Notes under the pieces: generated by a model
Database searches by the model: none
Seen by the model: only the letters and a program-made list of their open reading frames with translations
What the model was told of the DNA's origin: nothing
Assembly (NCBI RefSeq): GCF_000015725.1
Contig: NC_008825.1
Location: 682,001 to 746,000 of the forward strand
Direction: 5' to 3'
DNA length: 64,000 nucleotides
From: Methylibium petroleiphilum PM1
Lineage (GTDB): Bacteria > Pseudomonadota > Gammaproteobacteria > Burkholderiales > Burkholderiaceae_C
Shown here: piece by piece, positions 40,493 through 47,541 of the stretch
Layout of the letters: each line of letters opens with the position of its first letter
Position numbering within the stretch: position 1 is the first letter of the stretch
Made by a program: the position numbers and the translations under genes

Positions 40493-40969
40493 ATGCATGT
40501 CAAACCCTCCATCGCCGCCGCACTGTTGTGCAGTGCCCTGGCCACTGCCGCGTCGGCCCAGGTCGCCATCCAGGACGCCTGGGTTCGCGCAACGGTACCG
40601 CAGCAGAAGGCCACGGGCGCCTTCATGCAGCTCACCGCGGCGCAGGACAGCCGGTTGGTGTCGGTCCAATCGACCGTCGCGGCCCTGGTCGAACTGCACG
40701 AGATGACCATCCAGGACGGCGTGATGAAGATGCGCGAGATCCCGGGACTGGCCCTGCCGGCAGGCAAGGCCGTCGACCTGAAGCCCGGCAGCTATCACGT
40801 CATGCTGATGAACCTCAAGCAGCAGATGAAGGCCGGTGACAGCGTGCCGCTCACGCTGGTGTTCGAGGACAAGACCGGCAAGCGCGACACCGTAGAGGTC
40901 AAGGCCGAAGTGAGGGCGCTCGGGACCCAGCCGGCGAAGCAGGACGGGCACGGCGGTCACAAGCATTGA
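40493..40969 (+). CDS. Periplasmic copper chaperone PCuAC
   Basis: A 158-residue exported protein of the PCuAC (DUF461) family, which binds Cu(I) and delivers it to cytochrome oxidase assembly factors. A signal peptide (SIAAALLCSALATAASAQ) precedes the cupredoxin-like domain. The copper ligands follow the H-x2-M ... H-x-M plan: VELHEMTIQDGVMKM and YHVMLMNLKQ. A His-rich C-terminus (GHGGHKH) is added, as in many family members. AAAGGA lies upstream of the ATG. It closes the putative copper acquisition operon. Confidence 0.93.
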   Translation: MHVKPSIAAALLCSALATAASAQVAIQDAWVRATVPQQKATGAFMQLTAAQDSRLVSVQSTVAALVELHEMTIQDGVMKMREIPGLALPAGKAVDLKPGSYHVMLMNLKQQMKAGDSVPLTLVFEDKTGKRDTVEVKAEVRALGTQPAKQDGHGGHKH

Positions 40970-40992
40970 GCCTGGGGCCGCGGTGCGCCTCG

Positions 40993-41439
40993 TCAGTCGG
41001 GGATCTGCGGCTCCACCAACTGGGCCAGCTGGGCGAGCGATTCCTGCCAGCCCAGGTAGCACATCTCGAGCGGAATGACCTCGGGGATGCCCGCCTGCGT
41101 GATGCTCACGTCGGTGCCGCAGAGCACCGGCTTCAGCGACACGGTCACCTCCATGACACCGAGCAGGTTGGGGTCGTCGAACGTGTCGGTGTAGCGGATC
41201 CGCTCGTTCGGCACCAGCTCCAGGTACTCACCACCGAACGCGTGGCTGTTGCCCGACGTGAAGTTGCTGAACGACATGCGGAAGCTGCCGCCGGCGCGCG
41301 CCTCCAGGTGGTGGACCTTGCACGTGAAGCCGTACGGAGGCAGCCACTTGCTCAGGGCATCGCCGTCGAGGAAGGCGCGGTAGACCTTCTCGGGCGGGCT
41401 GCGGAGAACGCGGTGAAGGCGGACGGTGTGGTCGGACAT
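40993..41439 (-). CDS. SRPBCC / AHSA1-domain protein
   Basis: A 148-residue START-like protein, beginning SDHTVRLHRVLRSPPEKVYR and containing DALSKWLPPYGFTCKVHH and RIRYTDTFDDPNL. The fold binds hydrophobic ligands; AHSA1-type members have unknown bacterial roles. It is close to the polyketide-cyclase/Hsp90-activator group. ATG 41439 is preferred; the frame continues upstream without similarity. It is convergent with the copper genes and lies next to the distal end of the integron. Confidence 0.88.
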   Translation of the reverse strand: MSDHTVRLHRVLRSPPEKVYRAFLDGDALSKWLPPYGFTCKVHHLEARAGGSFRMSFSNFTSGNSHAFGGEYLELVPNERIRYTDTFDDPNLLGVMEVTVSLKPVLCGTDVSITQAGIPEVIPLEMCYLGWQESLAQLAQLVEPQIPD

Positions 41440-41607
41440 GGGGTGACCTCGTTGGCTGCGTTGGGGTAGATCGGGCGCAGAGGCAGCGAAGGATAAACAA
41501 CAACGAGCCTCCGCGCCTCCGAACCCACGACGAACCGGCGTTCGTCCGCTCGACATCTGGCCCGGCACGCGTACAACGCCGAAGCTGCGGTCGGAAGTGG
41601 GCCGGCA

Positions 41608-41848
41608 TCACCCGCCGGGATGGGCGCCACCGTGCGCTGAACGGCGTCCGAGTGCCAGCAACGCCCAGCCCAGCACGAGAAAAGTGCCGAAGATGCCCGC
41701 CGCTTACAGCGCGACCCCACCGTAGCCGCCCAGAGAACGGACCAATTGTCTTTTCTGCCCAAGGAACACCCAGGATCTCAGCGAGCTGACGGGCTGATGC
41801 CGCTTGATTGCGAGCAGAGACTATGGCGTGATCAAGCTCAATGGCCAT
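41608..41848 (-). pseudogene. Truncated VOC cassette gene fused to transporter remnant
   Basis: The first ~39 codons from ATG 41848 encode a VOC-type N-terminus (MAIELDHAIVSARNQ, LAEILGVPWAEKTIGPFS) with AGAGGA upstream, then similarity stops at about 41732. From there a different frame reads LVRSLGGYGGVAL, an in-frame TAA at 41704-41706, then AAGIFGTFLVLGWALLALG to a TGA at 41608-41610. This second part looks like the last helix of a transporter, probably MFS. The junction suggests that the distal end of the cassette array was deleted into a decayed transporter gene. Confidence 0.6.
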
Positions 41849-41879
41849 GATGAATCCTCTCGGCAAGCGCTCCTGTGGC

Positions 41880-41936
41880 GCCCAACGATTGAGCTGAGCG
41901 GGCCGGTGGAGATCGGCCTCGAGCGAAGGGTTAGGC
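41880..41936 (-). repeat. attC site of cassette 3 (57 bp)
   Basis: On the plus strand the ends are GCCCAAC (41880-41886) and GTTAGGC (41930-41936); read with the cassettes it starts GCCTAAC and ends GTTGGGC. Inner boxes GAGCTGAGCG and CGAGCGAAGG are imperfectly complementary, as in attC hairpins. It begins 31 bases after the stop of open frame 41968-42375. Confidence 0.82.
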
Positions 41937-41967
41937 CGCAACTCTTGAGCCAACTACCGGCGGACCT

Positions 41968-42375
41968 TTAAGGCCTGCACCACTGCTCTTCGCAGGGGAT
42001 GCCATCGTTGTCGCCGTCCATCTTCACACCGGGACAATTGGCGAGGAAGTACTTGGCTTCGGTACACGAGCTCATTTGAGAGCAGTACTTTCGTCCGTCG
42101 CAGCGGAAGCTGCTAGAGACGGCGGCTGGCGCTGAAGAGGCTGTTCTGGGGGTTTCCGCCGCAGCGGAGGAGGCAGCCGCGGCACGGCGTGCTCTTTCTG
42201 CGGCGTTCAACTCCTCCAGCGTGGGGTCCTTTCGAGGTTGAGTCGAAGGGCAGGGGCTCTGCTGATACGTGACGCTGCCATTGATGACGCACTTGTTCGC
42301 CGGTGCAGCGTGCACTCCGGAGGCGGCAGCCGCAAGAGCCAGGAATGCATAGAGCTGCGAGATGATGATGCGCAT
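41968..42375 (-). CDS. Cassette 3: exported excalibur-domain protein
   Basis: A 135-residue protein with a signal peptide (IIISQLYAFLALAAAASGVH), an N-terminal Cys motif like DUF4124 (CVINGSVTYQQSPCPS), an Ala/Ser-rich linker, and a C-terminal excalibur calcium-binding domain (CDGRKYCSQMSSC, then MDGDNDGIPCEEQWC). The DxDxDG loop is intact. The start at 42375 lies within the cassette; earlier ATGs fall inside the neighbouring attC. It is probably a secreted or surface calcium-binding protein. Its GC content is lower than the housekeeping genes. Confidence 0.85.
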   Translation of the reverse strand: MRIIISQLYAFLALAAAASGVHAAPANKCVINGSVTYQQSPCPSTQPRKDPTLEELNAAERARRAAAASSAAAETPRTASSAPAAVSSSFRCDGRKYCSQMSSCTEAKYFLANCPGVKMDGDNDGIPCEEQWCRP

Positions 42376-42383
42376 GGTCTGGC

Positions 42384-42453
42384 GGCTAACGTTTGACATG
42401 AGCTGCATGACCCGGCTTGCCGGGGCGAGTCCTCTCGATGGGATGGGTTAGAC
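42384..42453 (-). repeat. attC site of cassette 2 (70 bp)
   Basis: Read with the cassettes, the site begins GTCTAAC (42453-42447) and ends GTTAGCC (42390-42384), one mismatch from the consensus. The centre holds a hairpin CCCGG-CTTG-CCGGG. It starts 19 bases after the stop of the cassette 2 gene and ends 8 bases before the next start codon. Confidence 0.72.
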
Positions 42454-42472
42454 CAGCGCACACCACTGCCAC

Positions 42473-42682
42473 TCACTTCTGAAGTTCCGAGAGCTTGGTG
42501 CCGCACCAAGGACAAAACGAGATGGCTATCGAACTGCTGCCTCCATCATGAACGATAAGGCCGTACTCTTTGAGCCTCGGGAAGTAATCAATTAGTGCAT
42601 CGGGACACTCGTGGCGGGACGAATGCTCCTCGCAAACCGACTCCAACTGCCTTTGCATCGACTCACAGCAGTGTTGTGTCAT
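42473..42682 (-). CDS. Cassette 2: DUF6980-like zinc-ribbon protein
   Basis: A 69-residue protein, MTQHCCESMQRQLESVCEEH onward, with a CC pair, a further Cys, and a C-terminal CPWC knuckle in SFCPWCGTKLSEL. The pattern with YGLIVHDGGSSSIAISFCPW fits the small DUF6980 family, function unknown; the Cys set suggests zinc binding. The start codon lies 4 bases inside the cassette boundary. These proteins are common in integron arrays and dispersed genomes. The stop is 19 bases before its attC. Confidence 0.78.
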   Translation of the reverse strand: MTQHCCESMQRQLESVCEEHSSRHECPDALIDYFPRLKEYGLIVHDGGSSSIAISFCPWCGTKLSELQK

Positions 42683-42685
42683 AAG

Positions 42686-42811
42686 GTCTAACGTTCGAGC
42701 TGAGCCGCGCACGCCGGCATGGCGCTTGGCCCGCTGTACGGATGATGACCTAAGCCGGGAAGCGGGCCAAGTGCCATGCCGGTGGGCGTCGGTTCCAGCG
42801 AAGGGTTAGGC
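42686..42811 (-). repeat. attC site of cassette 1 (126 bp)
   Basis: Plus-strand ends are GTCTAAC (42686-42692) and GTTAGGC (42805-42811). The inner boxes GTTCGAGCTGAGC and CCAGCGAAG lie next to the ends, and the centre has a long imperfect inverted repeat: GCCGGCATGGC and CTTGGCCCGCT pair with AGCGGGCCAAG and GCCATGCCGG. This is a textbook long attC. Confidence 0.88.
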
Positions 42812-42842
42812 CTCGCCTTGCTGCAGCGCCCATGGCTCGAGT

Positions 42843-43235
42843 TCAGTACAACTTGACTTCAAGAACTGACTCCGTGACTCGATGGGGAAGGCGAGCGCCT
42901 TCGAGGGCTTGTGCAAGGCGTGTCAAGTCCTGAGGCTTTGAGCCATTGGCGAACGACCCTGGCTCAATGCGTTCCCAGTAGAACTGTTTTGGGATGATCA
43001 GGTGAGCGATCTCCTGGAAGGGAAAGGGCTGGCCCCAAACCCCCGAATCTCCTATGCAGGTTGACAGGACGTCTTCCGTGCCCGGAAGACCGGCCGTCCA
43101 GTAACCAGCGTCGCGAGACAGTCGTTCGAATGTTGTCCAGGCGCACCAGCTCTCGCTGAACTCTGCCACCGCATGCCCTTTTCCGAGAATGCGATTGCAT
43201 AGCAAGAAGAACTGGCGCCACTGCTCGTCGGACAT
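42843..43235 (-). CDS. Cassette 1: unknown protein
   Basis: A 130-residue soluble protein with no signal or membrane segment. It is rich in aromatic residues (SESWCAWTTFERLS, FPFQEIAHLIIPKQFYWE) and ends TESVLEVKLY. I do not recognise the family; it resembles small single-domain proteins of toxin-immunity type only in size and composition. Its ATG lies 10 bases after the attI core GTTAGGC, so it is the newest, attI-proximal cassette and likely the best expressed. Its GC content is near 55%, well below the chromosome. Confidence 0.75.
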   Translation of the reverse strand: MSDEQWRQFFLLCNRILGKGHAVAEFSESWCAWTTFERLSRDAGYWTAGLPGTEDVLSTCIGDSGVWGQPFPFQEIAHLIIPKQFYWERIEPGSFANGSKPQDLTRLAQALEGARLPHRVTESVLEVKLY

Positions 43236-43245
43236 TGGTTGCGAG

Positions 43246-43393
43246 GCCTAACTAGATTTAGACATGCATGACCGTACTGGCGCTGTTGAGCTAACGCAAC
43301 CCCTGCGTGGGGTGTCACGGCGTGCACGACGCCCTGCAGAGGGCCCCTTTCTGGCCGATGGGCGCGGGCGTTTAGGCGGCCTAAATTTCCTGG
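43246..43393 (-). other. attI region of the integron
   Basis: The core GTTAGGC (43252-43246, minus strand) marks the junction of attI with the first cassette. A second core-like GTTAGCT lies at 43295-43289. This stretch of about 150 bases holds the integrase binding sites and, by analogy, the divergent promoters of intI and of the array. No gene is seen in it. The attI limits are approximate. Confidence 0.7.
43371..43385. repeat. Palindrome just upstream of intI
   Basis: TTTAGG-CGG-CCTAAA forms two perfect 6-base arms around 3 bases, ending 8 bases before the intI ATG. It could be a repressor site or an accessory integrase site. It does not match a LexA box. Confidence 0.5.
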
Positions 43394-44410
43394 ATGCCTG
43401 TTCCCGATCCGGAGCCCGCTGAATCGACGACGACGACGCCACTCGCGCCGCCGCCCCGCCTGCTCGACCAGCTCCGCGAGCACATTCGAGTCAAGCACTA
43501 CGCCTTGCGCACCGAGCGCACCTACGTGGAATGGGTGCGCCGCTACATCCTGTTTCACGGCAAGCGCCATCCGCGCGACATGGGGGCGCTGGAGATCGAA
43601 GCGTTTCTCAGCCACCTGGCGCTGGAGCGCGGCGTGGCCTCGGCCACGCAGAACCAGGCCAAGGCGGCCTTGCTGTTCCTCTACAAGGAGGTGCTGCGTG
43701 CGGTCGATCTGCCCTGGCTCACCGAGGTGGTGGCTGCCAAGACCTCGCGCCGTCTGCCGGTGGTGCTCACGCAGCGCGAGGCGCGCGAACTGCTGATGCA
43801 GCTCCACGGCGCGCACTGGCTCGCCGCGTCGCTGCTCTACGGCAGTGGCCTGCGGCTGCTGGAATGCCTGCGCCTGCGCGTCAAGGACGTGGAGTTCGAG
43901 CGTCGCGAACTCGTCGTGCGCCAGGGCAAGGGCAGCAAGGACCGCGTGACGGTGTTGCCAGAGAATCTGCTGCTGCCTCTGCGCAACCAGCTCGCGCAGG
44001 CCCGGGCGCTGCACGAGCGCGACCTGGCCGCCGGCCGTGGCGCGGTCTGGCTGCCCGACGCGCTGGCGGTCAAGTTCCCGCGGGCGGCTCGGGCCTGGGG
44101 CTGGCAGTGGGTGTTTCCGTCACGGGTGCTGTCCGTCGACCCACGCAGCGGCGTGGAGCGCCGGCACCACCTGGCCGAGCAGGGCCTGCAGCGCGCGGTG
44201 TCGCTGGCGGCCCGCCGTGCCGGGATCGACAAGCCGTGCTCGCCGCATGTGCTGCGCCATTCCTTCGCCACCCACATGCTGCAGGCCGGTTACGACATCC
44301 GCACGGTGCAGGAGCTGCTGGGCCATGCCGACGTCAAGACCACCATGATCTACACGCACGTGCTCAACCGCGGCGGCCGCGGGGTGCTGAGCCCGCTCGA
44401 CGCGCTCTGA
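43394..44410 (+). CDS. intI: Integron integrase IntI
   Basis: Tyrosine recombinase that inserts and excises cassettes at attI and attC. The 338-residue product has a SAM-like N-terminal domain ([20 protein letters not shown]) and the catalytic domain: Arg in [14 protein letters not shown], Lys in [19 protein letters not shown], and the terminal [14 protein letters not shown] with the nucleophile Tyr. Between them lies the IntI-only insertion ([31 protein letters not shown]), which separates it from phage and XerC/D recombinases. All catalytic residues are present. It ends about 100 bases before urtA. Confidence 0.95.
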   Translation: MPVPDPEPAESTTTTPLAPPPRLLDQLREHIRVKHYALRTERTYVEWVRRYILFHGKRHPRDMGALEIEAFLSHLALERGVASATQNQAKAALLFLYKEVLRAVDLPWLTEVVAAKTSRRLPVVLTQREARELLMQLHGAHWLAASLLYGSGLRLLECLRLRVKDVEFERRELVVRQGKGSKDRVTVLPENLLLPLRNQLAQARALHERDLAAGRGAVWLPDALAVKFPRAARAWGWQWVFPSRVLSVDPRSGVERRHHLAEQGLQRAVSLAARRAGIDKPCSPHVLRHSFATHMLQAGYDIRTVQELLGHADVKTTMIYTHVLNRGGRGVLSPLDAL

Positions 44411-44512
44411 GCCGGTGTCTCTACGCCACCTTGCGTATTCCGCCGCCCGGGGGTTCTGCCTAACCTGCAGCGGTCCGTGAACCCAACCGATCCCCCGAGG
44501 AGGAAACACCCC

Positions 44513-45790
44513 ATGTCCCACACCACCCGCCGCGCCTTTGCGGCCTCGCTTTCCGCCGTGGCGCTGGCCGCTGCCGGCGCCTTCGTGCCCAGCGCCTTCG
44601 CGGCCGACACCATCAAGGTCGGCGTGCTGCACTCGCTGTCGGGCACCATGGCCATCTCGGAAACCGTGCTCAAGGACACGGTGCTCATGACCATCGACGA
44701 GATCAACGCCAAGGGCGGCGTCATGGGCAAGAAGCTCGAGCCGGTGGTGGTGGACCCGGCCTCCAACTGGCCGCTGTTCGCCGAGAAGGCCAAGCAGCTG
44801 ATCAGCCAGGACAAGGTGGCCGTAGTGTTCGGCTGCTGGACGTCGGTGAGCCGCAAGTCGGTGCTGCCGGTGTTCGAGGAAACCAACTCGCTGCTGTTCT
44901 ACCCGGTGCAGTACGAGGGTGAGGAACTGTCCAAGAACGTGTTCTACACCGGTGCCGCGCCCAACCAGCAGGCCATCCCCGCGGTGGAATACCTGATGAG
45001 CAAGGACGGTGGCTCGGCCAAGCGCTTCGTGCTGCTGGGCACCGATTACGTCTACCCGCGCACCACCAACAAGATCCTGCGTGCCTTCCTCAAGAGCAAG
45101 GGCGTCGCCGAGGCCGACATCATGGAGGAGTACACCCCCTTCGGCCACTCCGATTACCAGACCATCATCGCCAAGATCAAGAAGTTCTCGTCGGAAGGCA
45201 AGAAGACCGCGGTGGTGTCCACCATCAACGGTGACTCCAACGTGCCCTTCTACAAGGAACTGGGCAACCAGGGCCTGAAGGCGACCGACGTGCCGGTGGT
45301 GGCGTTCTCGGTGGGTGAGGAAGAGCTCCGCGGTGTCGACACCAAGCCGCTGGTGGGCCACCTGGCGGCGTGGAACTACTTCATGTCGATCAAGAACCCG
45401 ACCAACGCCGCGTTCATCAAGCAGTGGAGCGACTACGCCAAGGCCAAGGGCATCCCGGGCCACAAGGACAAGCCGCTGACCAACGACCCGATGGAGGCCA
45501 CCTACATCGGCATCCACATGTGGGCGCAGGCGGTCGAGAAGGCCAAGTCCACCGACACCGACAAGGTCATCGCCGCCATGGCGGGCCAGACCTTCAAGGC
45601 GCCGGGCGGCTTCACCAGCACCATGGACAAGGAAAACCACCACCTGCACAAGCCGGTGTTCATCGGCGAGGTCAAGGCCGACGGCCAGTTCAACGTGGTC
45701 TGGAAGACGCCGGGCCCGGTGGTCGCCGATCCGTGGAGCGACTACATCGCCGAGAACAAGGGCAAGAAGAACGTGCCGGAGAAGAAGTAA
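44513..45790 (+). CDS. urtA: Urea ABC transporter substrate-binding protein
   Basis: Periplasmic urea-binding protein of the high-affinity UrtABCDE system. The 425-residue product has a signal peptide (MSHTTRRAFAASLSAVALAA, cleaved near AFAAD) and the UrtA body with IKVGVLHSLSGTMAISE, FGCWTSVSRKSVLPVFEE and LFYPVQYEGEELS. Start 44513 is preferred because AGGAGG lies upstream. A strong hairpin with a T-rich tail follows the stop, so urtA is likely expressed above the permease genes. The gene is about 21 kb from urease. Confidence 0.97.
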   Translation: MSHTTRRAFAASLSAVALAAAGAFVPSAFAADTIKVGVLHSLSGTMAISETVLKDTVLMTIDEINAKGGVMGKKLEPVVVDPASNWPLFAEKAKQLISQDKVAVVFGCWTSVSRKSVLPVFEETNSLLFYPVQYEGEELSKNVFYTGAAPNQQAIPAVEYLMSKDGGSAKRFVLLGTDYVYPRTTNKILRAFLKSKGVAEADIMEEYTPFGHSDYQTIIAKIKKFSSEGKKTAVVSTINGDSNVPFYKELGNQGLKATDVPVVAFSVGEEELRGVDTKPLVGHLAAWNYFMSIKNPTNAAFIKQWSDYAKAKGIPGHKDKPLTNDPMEATYIGIHMWAQAVEKAKSTDTDKVIAAMAGQTFKAPGGFTSTMDKENHHLHKPVFIGEVKADGQFNVVWKTPGPVVADPWSDYIAENKGKKNVPEKK

Positions 45791-45819
45791 GCAACGGATA
45801 GCCGGCTCTCGATGTTGGC

Positions 45820-45905
45820 GCGCGCCGGCCGGGCCGGCGGCGATCGGACTGTCCACCAGGTCGCCGCCGGTCCTGCCGGCGCGCAGCCTTCTTTTTCTTC
45901 TTCTC
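45820..45905 (+). terminator. Strong hairpin/attenuator between urtA and urtB
   Basis: Arms at 45820-45843 and 45861-45884 pair over 24 bases with two mismatches, around a 17-base loop. A T-rich tract (TTCTTTTTCTTCTTCTC) follows at 45889-45905. It looks like a rho-independent terminator that lets some transcription read into urtB, or a 3' stabiliser of urtA mRNA. Confidence 0.85.
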
Positions 45906-45936
45906 ATGGCTTCCTACTCTCCACGGTGACGACGAA

Positions 45937-47541
45937 TTGAATGCCTTGCGTGCTTTCCTGCTGAGCCTGTGCGCCGCCGGGCTGCTGGGGCTGGCTGCGG
46001 CTCCCGCGCGTGCCATGACGCCCGCGCAGGCGCTCGCCATCTCGGCCGGCGACACCGACACCCGCGTCGCCGCCCTGCAGCAGGCCATCGCCGCGCTCGA
46101 CCCGCGCGTGCCGGTGCTGGTGCAGGCGCTGCTGGACGGTGAGGTGAAGGTCGACGACCAGCGCGCCTACATCGTCGCGGCCGACGGCTCGGCCGTCGAC
46201 GCCGCCACCGGCCAGCCGGCCACGCCCCCCGAGACCGCGGAAGACGCGGTCAACAACAACCGCATGCGCGGCGAGCTGCAGGCCGCGCTGGCCGCGCTGC
46301 AGCTGATCACCGGCGACCTCACGCAACGCCGCGCCGCCATCGGCTCGCTGCGCGAGGCGATGGACGAGGCCAAGCTGCCGCTCATCGAGCAGGCGCTGGC
46401 CAAGGAGGCCGACCCCGCACTCAAGGCCGAGCTGGAGACGCTGCGCGCCAAGGGCCTGATCGCCTCCACCGACCCGGCCAAGCGCCTGCAGGCCGCGCAG
46501 GCCCTGGCCAGCAGCACCACGCCGGCCACCCGCAGCCTGCTGCTCGAGCGCCTGAAGCCGGCAGCCGAGGGCGGGGAGGCCGACCCCGCGGTGCGCGCGG
46601 CGCTGCAGGCCTCACTCGACGGCGTCAATTCCATGCTGGCCTGGGGCGAACGCGCCGGCGTCGTGTTCACCGGCATCAGCCTGGGTTCCATCCTGCTGCT
46701 GGCGGCGCTGGGCCTGGCCATCACCTACGGGCTGATGGGCGTCATCAACATGGCGCACGGCGAGCTCATCATGATCGGCGCCTACGCCACCTACCTCACG
46801 CAGAACGCCTTCCGCGCCTGGCTGCCGGACCACTTCGACTGGTACATCGTCGCGGCCATCCCGCTGTCCTTCCTCGCCGCGGCGGCGGTGGGCGCGGTGC
46901 TGGAGCGCGGCGTCATCCGCTTCCTCTACGGCCGCCCGCTGGAGACGCTGCTCGCCACCTGGGGCATCAGCCTGGTGCTGATGCAGGGCGTGCGCTCGCT
47001 GTTCGGCGCACAGAACGTGCCGGTGGAGAACCCGGCCTGGCTGTCGGGCGGCGTGCAGATCATGAGCAACCTGGTGCTGCCGTGGAACCGCATCGCCATC
47101 GTGGTGTTCGCGGCCATCGTGCTGGGCGGCATCGCCTTCCTGATCGCGAAGACGCGGCTGGGGCTGTTCGTGCGCAGCGTCACCCAGAACCGCCCCATGG
47201 CCTCGTGCATGGGTGTCAACACCGCGCGCGTCGACACGCTGGCGTTCGCGCTCGGGGCCGGCGTGGCGGGGCTGGCGGGCTGCGCGGTCAGCCAGGTCGG
47301 CAACGTCGGGCCCGACCTGGGGCAGGGCTACATCGTCGACTCCTTCATGGTGGTGGTGCTGGGCGGCGTGGGCCAGCTCGCCGGCACCGTGTACGCGGCA
47401 CTGGGGCTGGGCGTGATCAACAAGTTCCTCGAAGGCTGGGCCGGCGCCGTGCTGGCGAAGATCATCGTGCTGGTGTTCATCGTGGTGTTCATCCAGAAGC
47501 GGCCGCAGGGGCTGTTCGCATTGAAGGGGAGAGAGGCATGA
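45937..47541 (+). CDS. urtB: Urea ABC transporter permease UrtB
   Basis: Inner-membrane permease of the urea importer, of the branched-chain amino acid (LivH) type. The 534-residue product has a signal-like start, then an Ala-rich extracytoplasmic domain of about 200 residues, characteristic of UrtB and absent from LivH. Eight or so membrane helices follow (AALGLAITYGLMGVINMAHG, ATWGISLVLMQGVRSLFGAQ). The start is a TTG at 45937 with GGTGA upstream; no ATG fits. The stop overlaps the urtC ATG. Confidence 0.94.
   Translation: MNALRAFLLSLCAAGLLGLAAAPARAMTPAQALAISAGDTDTRVAALQQAIAALDPRVPVLVQALLDGEVKVDDQRAYIVAADGSAVDAATGQPATPPETAEDAVNNNRMRGELQAALAALQLITGDLTQRRAAIGSLREAMDEAKLPLIEQALAKEADPALKAELETLRAKGLIASTDPAKRLQAAQALASSTTPATRSLLLERLKPAAEGGEADPAVRAALQASLDGVNSMLAWGERAGVVFTGISLGSILLLAALGLAITYGLMGVINMAHGELIMIGAYATYLTQNAFRAWLPDHFDWYIVAAIPLSFLAAAAVGAVLERGVIRFLYGRPLETLLATWGISLVLMQGVRSLFGAQNVPVENPAWLSGGVQIMSNLVLPWNRIAIVVFAAIVLGGIAFLIAKTRLGLFVRSVTQNRPMASCMGVNTARVDTLAFALGAGVAGLAGCAVSQVGNVGPDLGQGYIVDSFMVVVLGGVGQLAGTVYAALGLGVINKFLEGWAGAVLAKIIVLVFIVVFIQKRPQGLFALKGREA

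Larger units (their letters stand above)
41848..44410. mobile_element. Chromosomal integron (intI, attI, cassette array)
   Basis: intI on the plus strand is divergent from minus-strand open frames, each followed by an attC-like site. Order from attI: cassette 1 (open frame 42843-43235, site 42686-42811), cassette 2 (42473-42682, site 42384-42453), cassette 3 (41968-42375, site 41880-41936), and a truncated cassette 4. Core sequences GTTAGGC/GTTAGAC and GCCTAAC/GTCTAAC/GCCCAAC fit GTTRRRY and RYYYAAC. The array is clearly lower in GC than the chromosome around it. Confidence 0.88.

Noticed and set aside
41228-41953. A 241-codon minus-strand frame across the integron end
   Set aside because: Only the short piece from 41848 resembles a protein family; the rest passes through an attC site and antisense to, or out of frame with, the SRPBCC gene.
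43236-43393. Search for a LexA box in the intI upstream region
   Set aside because: No CTGT-N8-ACAG match was found, so SOS control of intI is not supported.
44458-44464. A GCCTAAC core-like heptamer between intI and urtA
   Set aside because: It lies on the wrong side of intI, has no partner GTTRRRY at attC distance and no inverted repeat around it.
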